From contig JAAKBF010000092.1 in assembly GCA_012656075.1 (NCBI GenBank), positions 1 to 64,000 of the forward strand: a DNA stretch of 64,000 nucleotides. The letters are read 5' to 3'. The first letter of the stretch is position 1. Each line of letters opens with the position of its first letter. Under the pieces are notes generated by a model. The model saw nothing but the letters and a program-made list of their open reading frames with translations, ran no database searches and was not told the DNA's origin. The position numbers were made by a program, and so were the translations under genes. Shown piece after piece: positions 10,219-21,579 of the stretch. Source of the DNA: Phytophthora hibernalis. Taxonomy: Eukaryota; Oomycota; Peronosporomycetes; Peronosporales; Peronosporaceae.

Positions 10219-11565
10219 ATGGTGACGCTCGTGTGCTCGATCGTTGGCGAGGAGGGAAGCGCGTTTCCTGTGGACATCGACGCGAGTCAGTTGGTGGGCC
10301 ACTTGAAGAAGGCGATCAAGGAGGAGAACTCAGCAACGATCACATGCGATGCCAAGGACCTGCAGCTCTTCCTGGCGAAGCAGGGCGACGCGTGGCTGAA
10401 AGATGACGATCCTGCTGCGCTGGAGTTGGAAGAAGGAAATACGCATCAAGACATTCAAACGGTGATCGATGGCGAGAAGATGAGGGCGACGAAGACTTTG
10501 CAGCACTGGCTGTTTGACAAGAACAAAATGCCGCAGCCATCCACTGACCAAATCCACGTGCTGGTGGTGGTTCCGGAAAGTTCAGCGAAAGAAGCTACGG
10601 CCGCGTTGACGCCGGTGATTATTGACCAAGTGGAGATGGCAATGAATAAGGTTCTGAAGGAGCGGGATGAGAAGATGCTATCGATTTCCATATCAACATG
10701 CACACGCTCGAAAGAAGGGAACGTGATGACAACATTGGGTTACAAGTACTCGACCATTGATGTCACGGAAGACATAGATGGCTCGATTCATCCTTACGCA
10801 TGGCACGAAAACGTAGCTGAGGACCACTTAGAGCAACGGACGGGGTACATGCAGTACTTTCGAGACAACCTTCCGGGTGTCTTGAATCAAGACGATAGCA
10901 GAACAACTCCTTCAAGATCTTCCCCAAGACTGAAGCCCAAGTATTATCTGAAGGACTCAGCGCAGGTGAAGAACTTGCTCGACTGCGATGTTTCAAGCAG
11001 TTTGCCCTTCAAAGTGAAGGGGACGACGGATATGATGATTATCGACGAAGCGGCAAACTCCATGGATGAAGTTTTTGCTGGTCTTCACTTTGTGATCGAA
11101 CTCAAGAAGGAACAGTGTGGTGTCAAAGAACGATGCCAAATACTGCTTGAGTTGGTTGCGGCGGACTTGAAAAGTGAAAACCGTTGTGCTCCTGTGGGAT
11201 TGCTCACCAACTTGAACAACTACTGGTATTTTCTGTGGTTCACGCCAGGCAGAGAAATCGCGAGATTGACGCTCAGGTGTCCAGCTAACGGATTCCAAAT
11301 GATGAAAGAACTTCTGAAGGAGACAAATAGGGTTGCATCAACTGGAGTGTTTCCCATGCGGATTCCTTTCTTGCGTGTACCTCTTCCGAAGCGTCAGAAG
11401 TTGCTCAAAGCTGCACCTGCAGGCGATGATGCCGCAACAGAAATGCTGGAGAGATACGAGTTGATGTCTGATGAGCTCAGTCCGGAGTTCTTGCTGGCGA
11501 GGAGGATGGAATACGAATTTCGAATGGTTCGTGAAATGCCGATTCACAGTGGAATGTACTCCTAA
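10219..11565 (+). CDS. CRN: Crinkler (CRN) family effector
   Basis: An intact 448-residue frame. The N-terminal translocation region has the LxLFLAK motif (LQLFLAK, residues 48-54), a DWL-type middle region and the HVLVVVP boundary motif (residues 113-119), diagnostic for oomycete Crinklers. The C-terminal part (about 120-448) would be the functional domain acting inside host cells, usually in the nucleus. It contains GTTD at residues 268-271 and IELKK at 293-297, spaced like the acidic residues and Lys of a PD-(D/E)xK nuclease fold, a fold reported among CRN C-terminal domains. No classical signal peptide is visible, as is usual for CRNs. This is one of the few unbroken genes in the window. 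Confidence 0.93.
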   Translation: MVTLVCSIVGEEGSAFPVDIDASQLVGHLKKAIKEENSATITCDAKDLQLFLAKQGDAWLKDDDPAALELEEGNTHQDIQTVIDGEKMRATKTLQHWLFDKNKMPQPSTDQIHVLVVVPESSAKEATAALTPVIIDQVEMAMNKVLKERDEKMLSISISTCTRSKEGNVMTTLGYKYSTIDVTEDIDGSIHPYAWHENVAEDHLEQRTGYMQYFRDNLPGVLNQDDSRTTPSRSSPRLKPKYYLKDSAQVKNLLDCDVSSSLPFKVKGTTDMMIIDEAANSMDEVFAGLHFVIELKKEQCGVKERCQILLELVAADLKSENRCAPVGLLTNLNNYWYFLWFTPGREIARLTLRCPANGFQMMKELLKETNRVASTGVFPMRIPFLRVPLPKRQKLLKAAPAGDDAATEMLERYELMSDELSPEFLLARRMEYEFRMVREMPIHSGMYS

Positions 11566-12321
11566 TGGTTTAGATAAGAAGCCGAGTCTGGACCAAATCA
11601 AGTTATCCAGAAGCTCACTGCAGACGCTGCCACTGCTTTACTAGTTATCTTAAGGTGAAGAAGACTCAAAATTCGAAGCAGTGATAAATGAATATCCTTA
11701 TTAAGCACACATGCCTGGAATCGTTAGATTCAATATTACCGGTAGTAAAACAATTCAGCTCAACGTAACTTGCTACTTTTGCTCCTTAATTATTGTTTAT
11801 CCTAACAAATGTAAAGTTTATAGTATGTAAAGATGGCGTACTCATCCGATAAATATCAACTTAACAAGGAGCGTATTTGCCACACCAATTTATTTTTCGG
11901 CAGAGCACCAATACATGCAGAGTGCGTTTGCCTATTGGTTCCGCAAATGAAAATACTACTATTAATGCATGTAGTAATACGTACTACGAAGTACACCAGC
12001 ATTGAATAGCTGACACACAGACTTTTCCTCCTACCATTGGATCGCGCTCTAGTTTTTGTGAATAAAGTGCGGCATCATGCCGCACTTTATTCACAAAAAC
12101 TAGATCATTGATGGGTCGTCGTACCATGGTAGGTATCCAAATTTAGGATACATGTACAAAAGTTAAAGCTGTTTTGGACACCGCACAATTGATCAAGCAT
12201 TGCCGTCGAAGCGAAGTGTATTTACGGAACATGGATCACGGTCAAAGAAGGTCGCAGAGATGACCTCTCAAATCAACTAAGTCGTGAAGTAGCAAAAGCT
12301 ACCATAGCCGCATTTGATCAC
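11566..12321. other. intergenic with a perfect palindrome
   Basis: No gene is supported. The stretch is AT-rich and contains TTACCGGTAGTAA near 11735 and the perfect hairpin described separately at 12048-12104. Confidence 0.45.
12048..12104. repeat. perfect 57-bp palindrome (28-bp arms, 1-base centre)
   Basis: The arm 12048-12075 is the exact reverse complement of 12077-12104, with a single C between them. Each arm carries TTTTTGTGAATAAAGTGCGG or its complement, so both strands contain AATAAA followed by a GC-rich hairpin tip. It could be a short MITE-like element, a bidirectional 3'-end signal or a fold-back artefact. Confidence 0.9.
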
Positions 12322-13714
12322 CTAGTGGCGAAGGCGGGACTGTGTGGCAGACTGCTGCGTGGTCGAGTCATCCGACTGGGTGGTGGTCGTGATGCCGGTC
12401 TTGCCCACTGGTGTGGTAGTCGTAGCAACCGGGGTAACTGGGGCCTCTGTGGCAGGGGCTTCAGTGACAGGGGCTTTAGTGGCAGGAGCTTCAGTGACAG
12501 GGGCCTCAGTGGCCGGAGCATCAGTGACCGGTGCCTCCGTGGCCGGTGCCTCCGTAGAAGGAGTACCAGCGGAGCCTTGGCCGTTTTGGGTTTCACCCGA
12601 GTCGCCACGGGGAGGTCTGGTCACCACCGGTAGAACCTTGGATTGGCGTGGTTACGGTGCCGGTCGACTGGCTCGAGTCGTTGTCACCGCCAGGGCACGG
12701 AGTTTCGGCCGAGTTGCCGCCACCCTGGTTCCAGGTCTGGCCGCCTTGGTTTCCCGAGTTGCCGCCACCTTGATTCCAGGTCTGGCCGCCCTGGGTCACA
12801 GAATGATTGCCACCCTGGTTCGAAGTCTGGCCACCCTGGCCCCCCTGGTTAGCGTCGTCGCTGGGACACGGAGTAGTGGCCGCATCACCGCCCTGGTTGC
12901 CTTGTCCCCATGACGGTCCGCCCTGGTTACCCGAGTTGCCACCGCCCTGGCCCCACGACTGACCGTCTTGGTTACCGGAGTTTCCGCCACCTTGGTTCCA
13001 GGTCTGACCACCCTGGCCGCCCTGGTTAGCGTCATCGCTGGGGCATGGAGTGGTGGCCGCATCGCCGCCCTGGTTGCCTTGGTCCCATGACTGGCCGCCC
13101 TGGTTACCCGAGTTGCCGCCACCCTGGTTCCAGGTCTGGCCACCCTGGGTCACAGAATGATCGCCACCCTGGTTCGAAGTCTGGCCGCCCTGGCCACCCT
13201 GGTTAGCGTCGTCGCTGGGACACGGGGTAGTGGCCGCATCGCCGCCCTGGTTGCCTTGGCCCCATGACGGTCCGCCCTGGTTGCCCGAGTTGCCACCGCC
13301 CTGGTTGCCCTGTCCCCACGACTGACCGCCCTGGTTACCCGACTGACCGCCCTGGTTACCCGAGTTGCCGCCCTGGTTCGCCGAGTTGCCGCCGCCCTGG
13401 GTCACAGACTGACCGCCGCCTTGGTTCCAGGTCTGGCCACCCTGGTTTCCACTGACCGTAGGCGTTTGGCCTTGGTTTCCGGTGCTCGTCGAAGTCTGAC
13501 CACCCTGGGTAGTCGTGTCGGTGGACGTTTGGCCGGTCTGGGTGGTCGAGGACTGCTGCGTCGCCGTACCGGTCGTCGTCGTCGAAGTCGAAACACCGCC
13601 GCCGGCGCCAAGCTGACGAACAGCGTGTCCAGACGCGGGAATGGAGGCATCGGCCAGTGAGCCCACGGTCAAGGCCACAACGGCCAGGTATGCAACCAAC
13701 TTAGTAAGGTTCAT
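12322..13714 (-). CDS. secreted Asn/Gln/Gly-repeat protein, paralog 1 (one frame break)
   Basis: The ATG at 13714 begins a signal peptide (MNLTKLVAYLAVVALTVGSL) ending near ADAS. The mature part is a Ser/Thr-rich stretch, then a long array of NQGGQ/NQGGG-type repeats with several copies of TTPCPSDDANQGG, then AETPCPGGD. The frame breaks at about 12605-12625 (near CCCCGTGG). It continues as a PATEAPVT-type repeat and ends in TTQQSATQSRLRH with the stop at 12322-12324. The C-terminal tail matches paralogs 2 and 3, so the downstream frame belongs to this gene. Low-complexity secreted composition suggests a wall, mucin-like or adhesive protein; that is inference. An Inr-like element lies about 90-110 bases upstream. 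Confidence 0.7.
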
Positions 13715-13800
13715 TTTTGAAGTAGGAAGGGAGTTCGCTTGTAGGGGTGAAGAGGTAGCAGCGGTGCGTGCTGGAGTGTGAAGAACGATGCTTGCCGGAA

Positions 13801-13823
13801 GCAAAGTAAATTGAAAAGTGAGT
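13801..13823 (-). promoter_or_regulatory. oomycete Inr/FPR-like core promoter of repeat-protein paralog 1
   Basis: Reverse strand reads TCACTTTTCAATTTACTTTG, matching the oomycete initiator plus flanking promoter region pattern (TCAYTYY, then AWTTTNC), at a plausible distance from the start at 13714. Confidence 0.55.
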
Positions 13824-15002
13824 GAGCGAGGCAGCAAACTCTCGAACTGCACGACATAGGAGTGGCACACCTTGGCGCCTTGTTCGAGCAGCAAGATGCA
13901 GAGTATCCGCAGCTCCGTCCAGAGGCACACGGGATGAGCACCCAACAGACCGATTCGCCGTGCTCCCATCCGGCGATCGCTCGCTTAGCATCAGAAAAGA
14001 GACAAACCTCATACAGTAGTCGAGCATAGCGTAATGTAATGGCGATGCCTCCGTATGGCGCGATACCTCCTGCACCGAGAGAGCATGAAGACGAGACTTT
14101 CTTTGAGAGCATCTCGTGACTAGCGCTGTTTAGCGTCAAAGGTGACTTCCCGACCCTCGTAGCGCCTTTGCCGAGATACGAGTCCGCGATAGTCACCTGG
14201 GTACATGCGTGGCATGCAGTCTTGCTCGGAGCCGGATTCGTGCGTCCATCAGCTGTCGAGTTCGTTAGGCGCGTACTGTGGCTATGCTTTTTTGTAGGAT
14301 ATTGTAGAACGAACGTGCTTCTCACCTTCGGCCACGATATCGTTAGATTGACAAAGTTGATCCAAGGTGAAAACTGCATCTTGTAAATTCGGTGTGTCCT
14401 GTCCGGTGCCAAAACTTCAAGGTCTCGTCGCTGTTCGCGCTAGGCTACGGTAATGCCACGTGAGAGCAGCCACTGTACATGTATTAACCCTTTCATGTGG
14501 TCAAGTTGCAACGTGAAGAATGCTCACCGAGTATTTTAAACGTATCAGTTCAAAACTGCAAGGTTCGCTATATCCATGATACGAGAAGCTTCTGTCACTT
14601 GTAAATATCAACAAACTCGTAATACATGTAGTTATCACTTGAAGAGGATAGCTACTGCACCATCAATTCCCAGTTAGTATCTCGCCCAACAGAATGCAGA
14701 TGTATCTTTACATTTTACCTGGTATCTGTCAATGACGCCTTTACGCTTTGCCCAAAGTATACTTCGCATCAATAGAAAGTAGGGCACGTGGTTGCAGCAA
14801 GCTCCATGGCACTGTCATCAGCAGGTTACAATACCCGCCCCCATTGGAGCGGAAGCTGAAGCATGCTGTAACGTTTGACAGTTTTCGATTCAAACATGCA
14901 ACTAAACTATTAATACATGCCGTTAACCAACAAAAAACACGAGCATGCATTGCAAGTGGTCGGCCCGCGTGGGAAGTACTCCTTTCCAGATGAGGAGAAT
15001 GT
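13824..15002. other. intergenic between paralogs 1 and 2
   Basis: Long reverse-strand open frames cover 13711-14412 but have no coding character. No gene, RNA or repeat is supported. TACATGTA-type words occur at 14476 and 14627. Confidence 0.4.
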
Positions 15003-15659
15003 TTAGTGGCGAAGCGCACGGCGGAACTGAATAGCCGATTGCTGCGTGGTCGAGTCCGCGTACGAGTCCGCCGACGAGGTGCCCGAAGATGCGGCCGACG
15101 CCGACGTAGTCGACGCTGCCAGACTTGGTATTGCTAGTGGACGTGGTCACGGCCAGAGTTATCGACGTAAAGGCCGTCGAGGGCGAATTAGTGGCATTTG
15201 AGGTCACGGATGAGACCGAGACAGACGTCACACCATGTTTGTAGTCCGGCCTAGACCAAGCTGAAGACGACCCCGTTAAGCTCCGGCCGCCCGAGTCCGC
15301 CGACTCGCCGCCATGGTTAGTTTTGGGTTGTTCCCTGGAGTTTGATTGTGTTTTCGCTGCTATCACGGTTCCAGTCCAGTCGTTGGTGTTAGAGTCCGAA
15401 TCACCGCTCGAGCAAGGAGCCTCGGCAGAGTCCCCACCGTTGTTGGTGTTGTTGTTGACGCCGTGGAAGGGGGCGACGTCGTGGACGTGCTGGTTTGTGT
15501 GGTGTACGAGTGGTCGCTCGAAGGCGAGGATGTTGTGGTTGTGGGTGATACACCGCCGCCGCCACCAAGCTCCCGCACCATCGGGCTGGAGGCGTCCACA
15601 AGAGAGCCTATTGTCAGCGACGCGAGCGTCAGGAACGCGACAATTTTACCGATCTTCAT
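15003..15659 (-). CDS. secreted Ser/Thr-rich protein, paralog 2 (two frame breaks)
   Basis: The start at 15659 gives a signal peptide (MKIGKIVAFLTLASLTIGSL) and then VDAS and a Gly-rich segment, as in paralog 1. A Ser/Thr-rich part follows. After a frame change near 15445-15475 the sequence reads GGDSAEAPCSSGDSDS, the same motif as AETPC in the relatives. After a second change near 15110 it ends in DSTTQQSAIQFRRALRH with the stop at 15003-15005. The signal peptide, APC motif and tail identify it as a shorter member of the family without the long repeat array. Whether the breaks are real or sequence errors is open. Confidence 0.65.
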
Positions 15660-15743
15660 TGTGCGAAAAGGAGTGCGCTGGACGAGTGGGTCGAGAGGTA
15701 GCACCCTTGTCACGTGCTGAAGGAAGGAACGATGCTTGGCGAA

Positions 15744-15764
15744 GCAAGGTAAATTGGGAATGAC
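15744..15764 (-). promoter_or_regulatory. oomycete Inr/FPR-like core promoter of paralog 2
   Basis: Reverse strand reads TCATTCCCAATTTACCTTGC, a good match to the oomycete initiator pattern, about 90 bases upstream of the start. Confidence 0.55.
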
Positions 15765-15839
15765 CGCGGACTTCACGAAGGATCCAACGCATAGCCCTTG
15801 AGCACAGATCGTCGTCGAGTCAACCGATGCATGGTGCAC

Positions 15840-17456
15840 CGCGAGCTTGCAGTGGTGAGCGAATCCTATCTTACCCAGGACAAGGTCATCTGTCGATCGT
15901 GAGGTGGACGCAGTACATAACGACAGGGGTCGTTGGTACAGTGACCAACTTGGTCACTGTCATGCACCCGAACACCGAAGACGAAGCAGCGGAGACCTGA
16001 GATTGGCGTCAAGACCCCGCAGCACCAGCCCATCAGATGGCAGTACGCACGTTTGCAGGGGTGGCCAAGGCCCTAAAGAGTCTCCGTAGATGACAGTGGT
16101 TCTCTATATGTACATGTACTCGAGTCGAGCTGAGGACCACTACCCTCTACGGTGTCCTGAAGCGCGGGCGGCGCACTCGGACTTCAACGAGCTTGGCAGC
16201 AGTAAGTTACTGAGTAGCATCCGATCACGCTGTACTGCGTTACTTAGCGGGGGCATCGCGCCGACGCGGGTTGTATATGTACATGTATGGGCCTTCCACC
16301 GCCGAAAGGATCGCTTGCCGAATAAGGTTTTACGTCACGCACCAGTTCACCGTCGTCGCCTCCCCGAGGCATCGGATCCCGTCCTCGTCGCGTGGATTTT
16401 CCAGTCGACTCACAGCCTTTACAGACATCCATGCGTGATGGAGGTGGGATCAAATTGATCAAACCCCACGAAGCCGTCGAGTCCTCCGGTTAACGCACCT
16501 CGCACGAGGCGCATACGTTCACCGCTGCTTTTGACATGATCTCCACCATCGACGACAGTTCGCGGCGCGGATTGAACTGGCATCGCCGCGGGTGTACATG
16601 TACACGTAGAAGTATCCACCCACCCACGCCTTTATTTCGTACACCGAAATGATCCGGTCGCTACGTTGTGTGCTACGCTGGTCGACGACAACGTGCCGAT
16701 TGAGTTCCGGACCGATCTACACAGATGCCGGTACGCTTGCCATGACGGAGACCAATGTAGAGTTCACGCAGAGACTTACCTTCTCCACACAGCCACCGTA
16801 TGGAATTCCTCTTGAACGCTCGAGGAACCGGACGTCCGCCTACGAGTCTCGGCGAATTTTAGTGCGCGCTTGTCCTCTACGTTTGCCAAGCACGCGCGCC
16901 AAGCTGCAGGATTCTAGTCGACCACGCAGATTTTTGACTCCATATGGACGAAGGCCCCCATGCGTCAATCTGGATCGCTGTCATGCGCCCGATCCAGGCG
17001 GGGCACCAGGATGTGGAGCATCGGACCCCAGTCCAAGGCACCTGGCAAACTCCTATCCGACACTGTGTGACACAGCTGCAATAAGACTAAGGGCACCCCT
17101 CGTCATCAAGCACACGAATGTCATTACGCCAAATTAAAATAGTTACAGCATAACCACTTGTCCGCTGGGTTGTTGCTGCGCTGATCAGGTATGATCGTTC
17201 ACTCCTGCCGGCTCTTGTTTGCTGCTACCGAGTCTACTGTGCATGTAGCAGCTAGTGTCGGCGGGGTTCAACTGCCGCCGCACCCGACAGATGGCGGTCT
17301 CTGAGCATATCGCCGCAGAGGATGTTCGCCAAGGTCTCTCTCTAGGTGTATCTTGAGCAGCAGTTTACTTGTCAGGGATGAATAAGCCTGGTCAAATAAG
17401 GGCTGCTTGCGGAGGAAGACGCTGTGTCTGCCCTCAAACGCAGCGAGTGTGTCGCC
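15840..17456. other. intergenic between divergent paralogs 2 and 3
   Basis: GC-rich in the middle. A 162-codon forward frame at 16649-17137 lacks coding character. Short palindromic words built on GTACATGTAC occur at 16109, 16275 and 16590. No gene is supported. Confidence 0.4.
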
Positions 17457-17460
17457 TTCA

Positions 17461-17480
17461 TTCATTCTGAAATTTGCTTT
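17461..17480 (+). promoter_or_regulatory. oomycete Inr/FPR-like core promoter of paralog 3
   Basis: TTCATTCTGAAATTTGCTTT, Inr plus AAATTTGC, about 90-105 bases before the ATG at 17566. Confidence 0.55.
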
Positions 17481-17565
17481 GCCCTCGACAAGCAAACACG
17501 TCTCGAGCACCTGCACGTGCTATCTCTGCCACTTACCCCGTTCACCAGTACCCAACACTGGCAGA

Positions 17566-18889
17566 ATGAACCTCAGCAAGATCTTCGCGCACCTCACTTT
17601 GCTGTCGCTGGATCTGGGGTCCCTCGCCGATGCCTCGACCAACATCACGCCGCCCACGCACGCCCTGGTTCGTCACAACAATAATTTGCGGAACCTGAAG
17701 TCGGCGGGTACGGGCACCGGCGTTTCCACTTCCTCTGGTGACTCGACCAGCCAGACCACCACGTCTTCGGGAGACTCGTACGCCAGTAATACCGACTCGA
17801 CGAGCACCACAACCGACTCGACCACCCAGCAGAGCACTCCGTCGACCGACACGACCTCGTCAGCTACTTCGACGGATTCGACCACGGCCTCGTCACCATC
17901 TACATCGACTAGTACTGGAACCAACGCTGCTACTACGAGCGGTACGGATACGACGGGTACTTGGGGAACGTCGGATACCACCTCAACGGACACCACTACC
18001 CAGCAAAACACGGGTGGTGAGACTGCAACCGGTACGTCTGGTTGGGGTACAAGTACCGATACGACATCGGCCGAGACCCCATGCTCGGGTGACCAGAGCT
18101 CGACAGGGACATGGGGAACATCGACGGATACAACCACCGGCACGGGTAACACCTCTCAGCAAACCACGGGCAGCGCGATAGCCACGACCTCAACTGGTAC
18201 CGCTACGCAGGACACCACGGACAGCGTCGCCGCAACGACGACACAGCAGACAAGCGGCAATACGGGCATCGATCAAGCTGGTACGGTGACTGCTGCTAGC
18301 GAGAACAACTGGGGTAACACTGGCGCGGAGACGCCATGCTCGGGCTCATCGGACAACACGTCCGGAAACTGGGGTACGTCGACTGACACCACCACCGGGT
18401 GGGGGCGTCGACCGATATAAACACGGCGGGGTCATCAACTGGCACTTGGATTGAGGTCACCAACAGCCCCACCACGTCAACTGGAAGCACAGATATGTCC
18501 TCGGGCAAGACCGGTGTGTCGACGGAGACATCTCAGTCCACAACAACGACGACGGCTTCCCCATCCAGTGACACAACGTCATCGGCAACGTCCTCGACGT
18601 CGGTGAGTACGTCTACTGTCACGGAAACGACGGCTCCTGTCACCACTGCCCCAGAGACAACAGCTCCTTCCACCACAACCCCGGCCACCCCGCTCCGACG
18701 ACAACTTCCCCAGAGTCGACGTCGACGTCGACGGCTCCTTCTACTACGACGTCGGGTAAGATGGCGTCGGCCACGTCTTCGGGTAGTTCTTCCGCGGACT
18801 CGTACGCGGCCACGACGTCGACCAGCTTGGATGAGTCCACCACGCAACAGTCGGCCATCCAGTCCCGCCGTCGCTCACTTCGCCACTAA
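17566..18889 (+). CDS. secreted Ser/Thr-rich repeat protein, paralog 3 (two frame breaks)
   Basis: The ATG at 17566 starts the signal peptide MNLSKIFAHLTLLSLDLGSL, followed by ADAS and an Asn-rich segment. The mature part is dominated by Thr and Ser with Trp-Gly-Thr repeats (GTWGTSTDTT style) and two AETPCSG motifs. Frame changes lie at about 18395-18415 (in GGGTGGGGGC) and about 18690-18700 (in CCACCCCGC). Past them the sequence continues in family style and ends STTQQSAIQSRRRSLRH with the stop at 18887-18889. The composition is mucin-like and suggests heavy O-glycosylation at the cell surface (inference). Confidence 0.7.
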
Positions 18890-19175
18890 GCAGCACGTTT
18901 TCTCATTTGGCAAGAAGACACCAGCTCAAGCTCACCACTCAAAGTGTTCGTACACAGGAAGTACTACGGTATACTTCACTTCGTCTCGAATGCTTCATGT
19001 CTTTCATTTCCGCGTCGTAACTTAGCGTTCAATAAACCGTCGAATACTTCTGGCTCATCTAGCCCTCAAATTTCGACTTCTTATCTTCAAAATTCCACTT
19101 TCTATCTTCAAATATCGGTTTCTATTGCTCACTATCTTCACAAATTTGATTTCTACCTAACATCCAAAGTGTAAC

Positions 19176-20438
19176 ATGAAGCGCCGGACGCCCCACGGCC
19201 GGACCGACAGCTCGCCGCCGACGCCCGCGCGGCCCGGCAGCGCGCGCCGCAAGCCCGCGTGGAACGCCTACCTCACGGACGACACACAGTACAAGCTGAA
19301 CCAGCAGCAGCAGCTCCAGCGCGCGCTGCAGCAGCTGAGCGGGCGCACTTTGCGGCGTGCAGTCCGGCGTCGGCCTCCAGGCGGCGGCCGGCCGCGCACA
19401 GCTCCGCGTGGAGCACGCCACAGGAACCGGTGAAGATCAGAGAACGACGTGGAAGTCGCACACGATTGGCGGACGTGGCGGACACGGGGAGCTCGAGACG
19501 GCCAGGAGACTGCAGTTCGCCGACGTGTCGCTGGATCTGGAGGAGCCGACGCCCAGACGCCGAGCCACCGTGTCCTTTCAGGTGCAGGAGAAGATGGACC
19601 CAGAACACAAGGCCCATCTACAGGGAGAGCTGGAGGTGCTGGAGAAGATGCTGTGGGAGCTGGAGACGGAGGCGGAGAGACTCAGTTGGGAGCAGACGCC
19701 GCAGAAGCAGAAGATGCAGAGACACAAGTCCCCGAGAAAAGGGACGAAGGAGGGGGTTTATGAGGAGGTTGAGGAGGTGGGTGGAGAAGGTGGAGAGGAG
19801 AAGAGACTGGGGGACGTGTGCTATAAGTCTCTAGAGGTTGGGCTGCAGTTGACTCGCAAGATGGATACGGTACGGGAGTTGTTGGAGTCTGGAGGTAGGA
19901 TGGGAGCTAAGTTATTGAGTTACTGCAGCTGAAGAAGGAGCTGGAGACTGAACGGAGATTACGCGAGGATCGAGAGCTGAAGGTTGAAATGCTGGAACAA
20001 GAGGTCCGCTCTACGCAAGCCATGTGTAATTACCTGGAGGCCAAGTATCAGGGCGTCGCGTCGCAAGTCGACGGAATGGTACGTTTGTGGAAAGCTGTTG
20101 CTAAGCGGAAGGGTTTCTAACTTGTCTCTCATTTTCGCAGCGAGAAACAGTCATCGCAACCGAAGAAGCCATTCACCGAATGACCGTGGCGTTCGAGTAT
20201 GCACAACGAAGATGTGCTACGGCTTCCAACCCCTCAACGCCAAACAAGCCAGGTACCGTGCTGCTTGTTTACGACGAAATTTGGCCGAGACACTCACTAC
20301 CGCCTCGCTACTGCCTCAGCTGTGTCTCGATCTATCAACATCAACGAACCTCGTAAAGTATCAAAGAAGGCTACAACACCAAAGAAGCCGAGCAAACCAA
20401 TTGATCAAGAAAACTGGACGCCAAACGGACAGCGTTGA
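19176..20438 (+). CDS. coiled-coil protein, multi-exon, unidentified
   Basis: The gene starts at ATG 19176 with a basic, Pro-rich N-terminus and a poly-Gln-like QQQQLQ segment. It continues as heptad-rich coiled coil (EKMLWELETEAERL, then LKKELETERRLREDRELKVE). Three short introns are supported by GT...AG ends and frame continuity: 19870-19928 (59 nt), 20079-20140 (62 nt, GTACGT...TTTCGCAG with a CTAAC branch site) and 20253-20319 (67 nt). The last exon ends with a basic tail and TGA at 20436-20438. The GC-rich stretch 19330-19510 changes frame, so a further intron or base errors must lie there (a GT at 19430 with AG at 19504-19505 would restore the frame). I do not recognise the family; a cytoskeletal or structural role is only a guess. 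Confidence 0.6.
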
Positions 20439-21457
20439 GTACCGGCCAATTATTACATGAAAATGTTCGTTGAAGTTGGGTTTAGGAAAGCTTCGATACG
20501 ATAATGATATTAACCAGCAAGATGCCTGGCAAAATGGAATGACTGTCCATGGTGACAAAGGCAAAGCAACTTCGAAATCAAGAGGGTAGACTACGAGCAT
20601 TTGGACGGATCGCTATTAGCGACCAGCTAAGCCTGTTGCAAGTATCCGAACGTGGCTGCAGCAGCCCTTCAACCAGATGCCAATGATTCCAGGTGCTCTC
20701 GAGACAATGAGAATCAACTGCGGAAAAATTGCAGCATGTGGTGGTGGCAGCCTCCACCGTCTCTGATTCTATCCCAACTGACAAGTGTCGCCATCACCTT
20801 CGACACGCGGGCTTCCCTCGAATATTATAATGTAGCTTTGCGAGCCCCCACTATAATACGATCCGTCAACGCTAGCGAGGCTTTCCACCTCGATACCTTT
20901 GTCGCCAAAGAAATTTTGGTGGAGAAGCGCTCCATTGTCGACGAAACCCAAACGTGGCGCTGGGGTATGTCAATCGAGGAGGCAAGCATGACGTTGGTGC
21001 CAGTCGGTGTCAGTTCCTTCTTGCTATAGTAGTTTGCGAGGTGATTGCAGTGCCGGCAATGATTCGCAATGCTATAATAATGCGTGATGGTCGGACTGGT
21101 CAACATTTGCTAGACTCTCTGCTTTGCCAGTCGCGCAGGCTGCATTCCTAGGCATCCGGTGTCTGTCTCTTTGAAGCTGAAAAGAATCCGCGCGTGACGT
21201 TGCTTGTTCCATTGACTGAAAGCCTTTCTGCAGAACACGCCACAGTGACACCGAAATCACATGACGCACTCCATTCCCAGTCATCTGCATGTGGCAAACC
21301 AAAACAGACGCAGGCAAAATATATCTTGTCCACACGCCTCGAATCCACACTAGTGTCCTGTCGTGCGTCTGGTAAAAGTGGCAACCGTGTGGCGGTGCAG
21401 GTGAGACCATGTGCACCCAAGTAGCTTGGCCGCTCACCGAAAGCTTTCACTCAATTA
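20439..21457. other. intergenic, no recognised gene
   Basis: Partially open frames exist on both strands (for example 20652-21029 forward), but neither composition nor motifs identify a gene. It precedes paralog 4 and its promoter. Confidence 0.35.
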
Positions 21458-21477
21458 CCTCACTTTCAAATTTGCTT
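21458..21477 (+). promoter_or_regulatory. oomycete Inr/FPR-like core promoter of paralog 4
   Basis: CCTCACTTTCAAATTTGCTT, nearly the same element as for paralogs 1-3, about 100-120 bases upstream of the ATG at 21580. Confidence 0.6.
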
Positions 21478-21579
21478 TGCACTCGTTAGCAGTCCAGCTA
21501 CAACAGCGTCAAGTGTTGTTCACCCCTCAACGTCTTTCTTCAGTCCCTGTCCAAGTCTTCCCCAGTCTCTTTGTCCAAG

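Noticed and set aside
13711..14412. 233-codon reverse-strand open frame upstream of paralog 1
   Set aside because: It covers the promoter and leader of paralog 1; no coding character.
16649..17137. 162-codon forward open frame
   Set aside because: Composition (many Arg, Pro, Cys) and lack of a promoter or motif suggest chance openness in GC-rich sequence.
17673..18152. Reverse-strand Val/Ser-rich open frame of 159 codons
   Set aside because: Antisense of the Thr/Ser repeats of paralog 3; no start context or family features.
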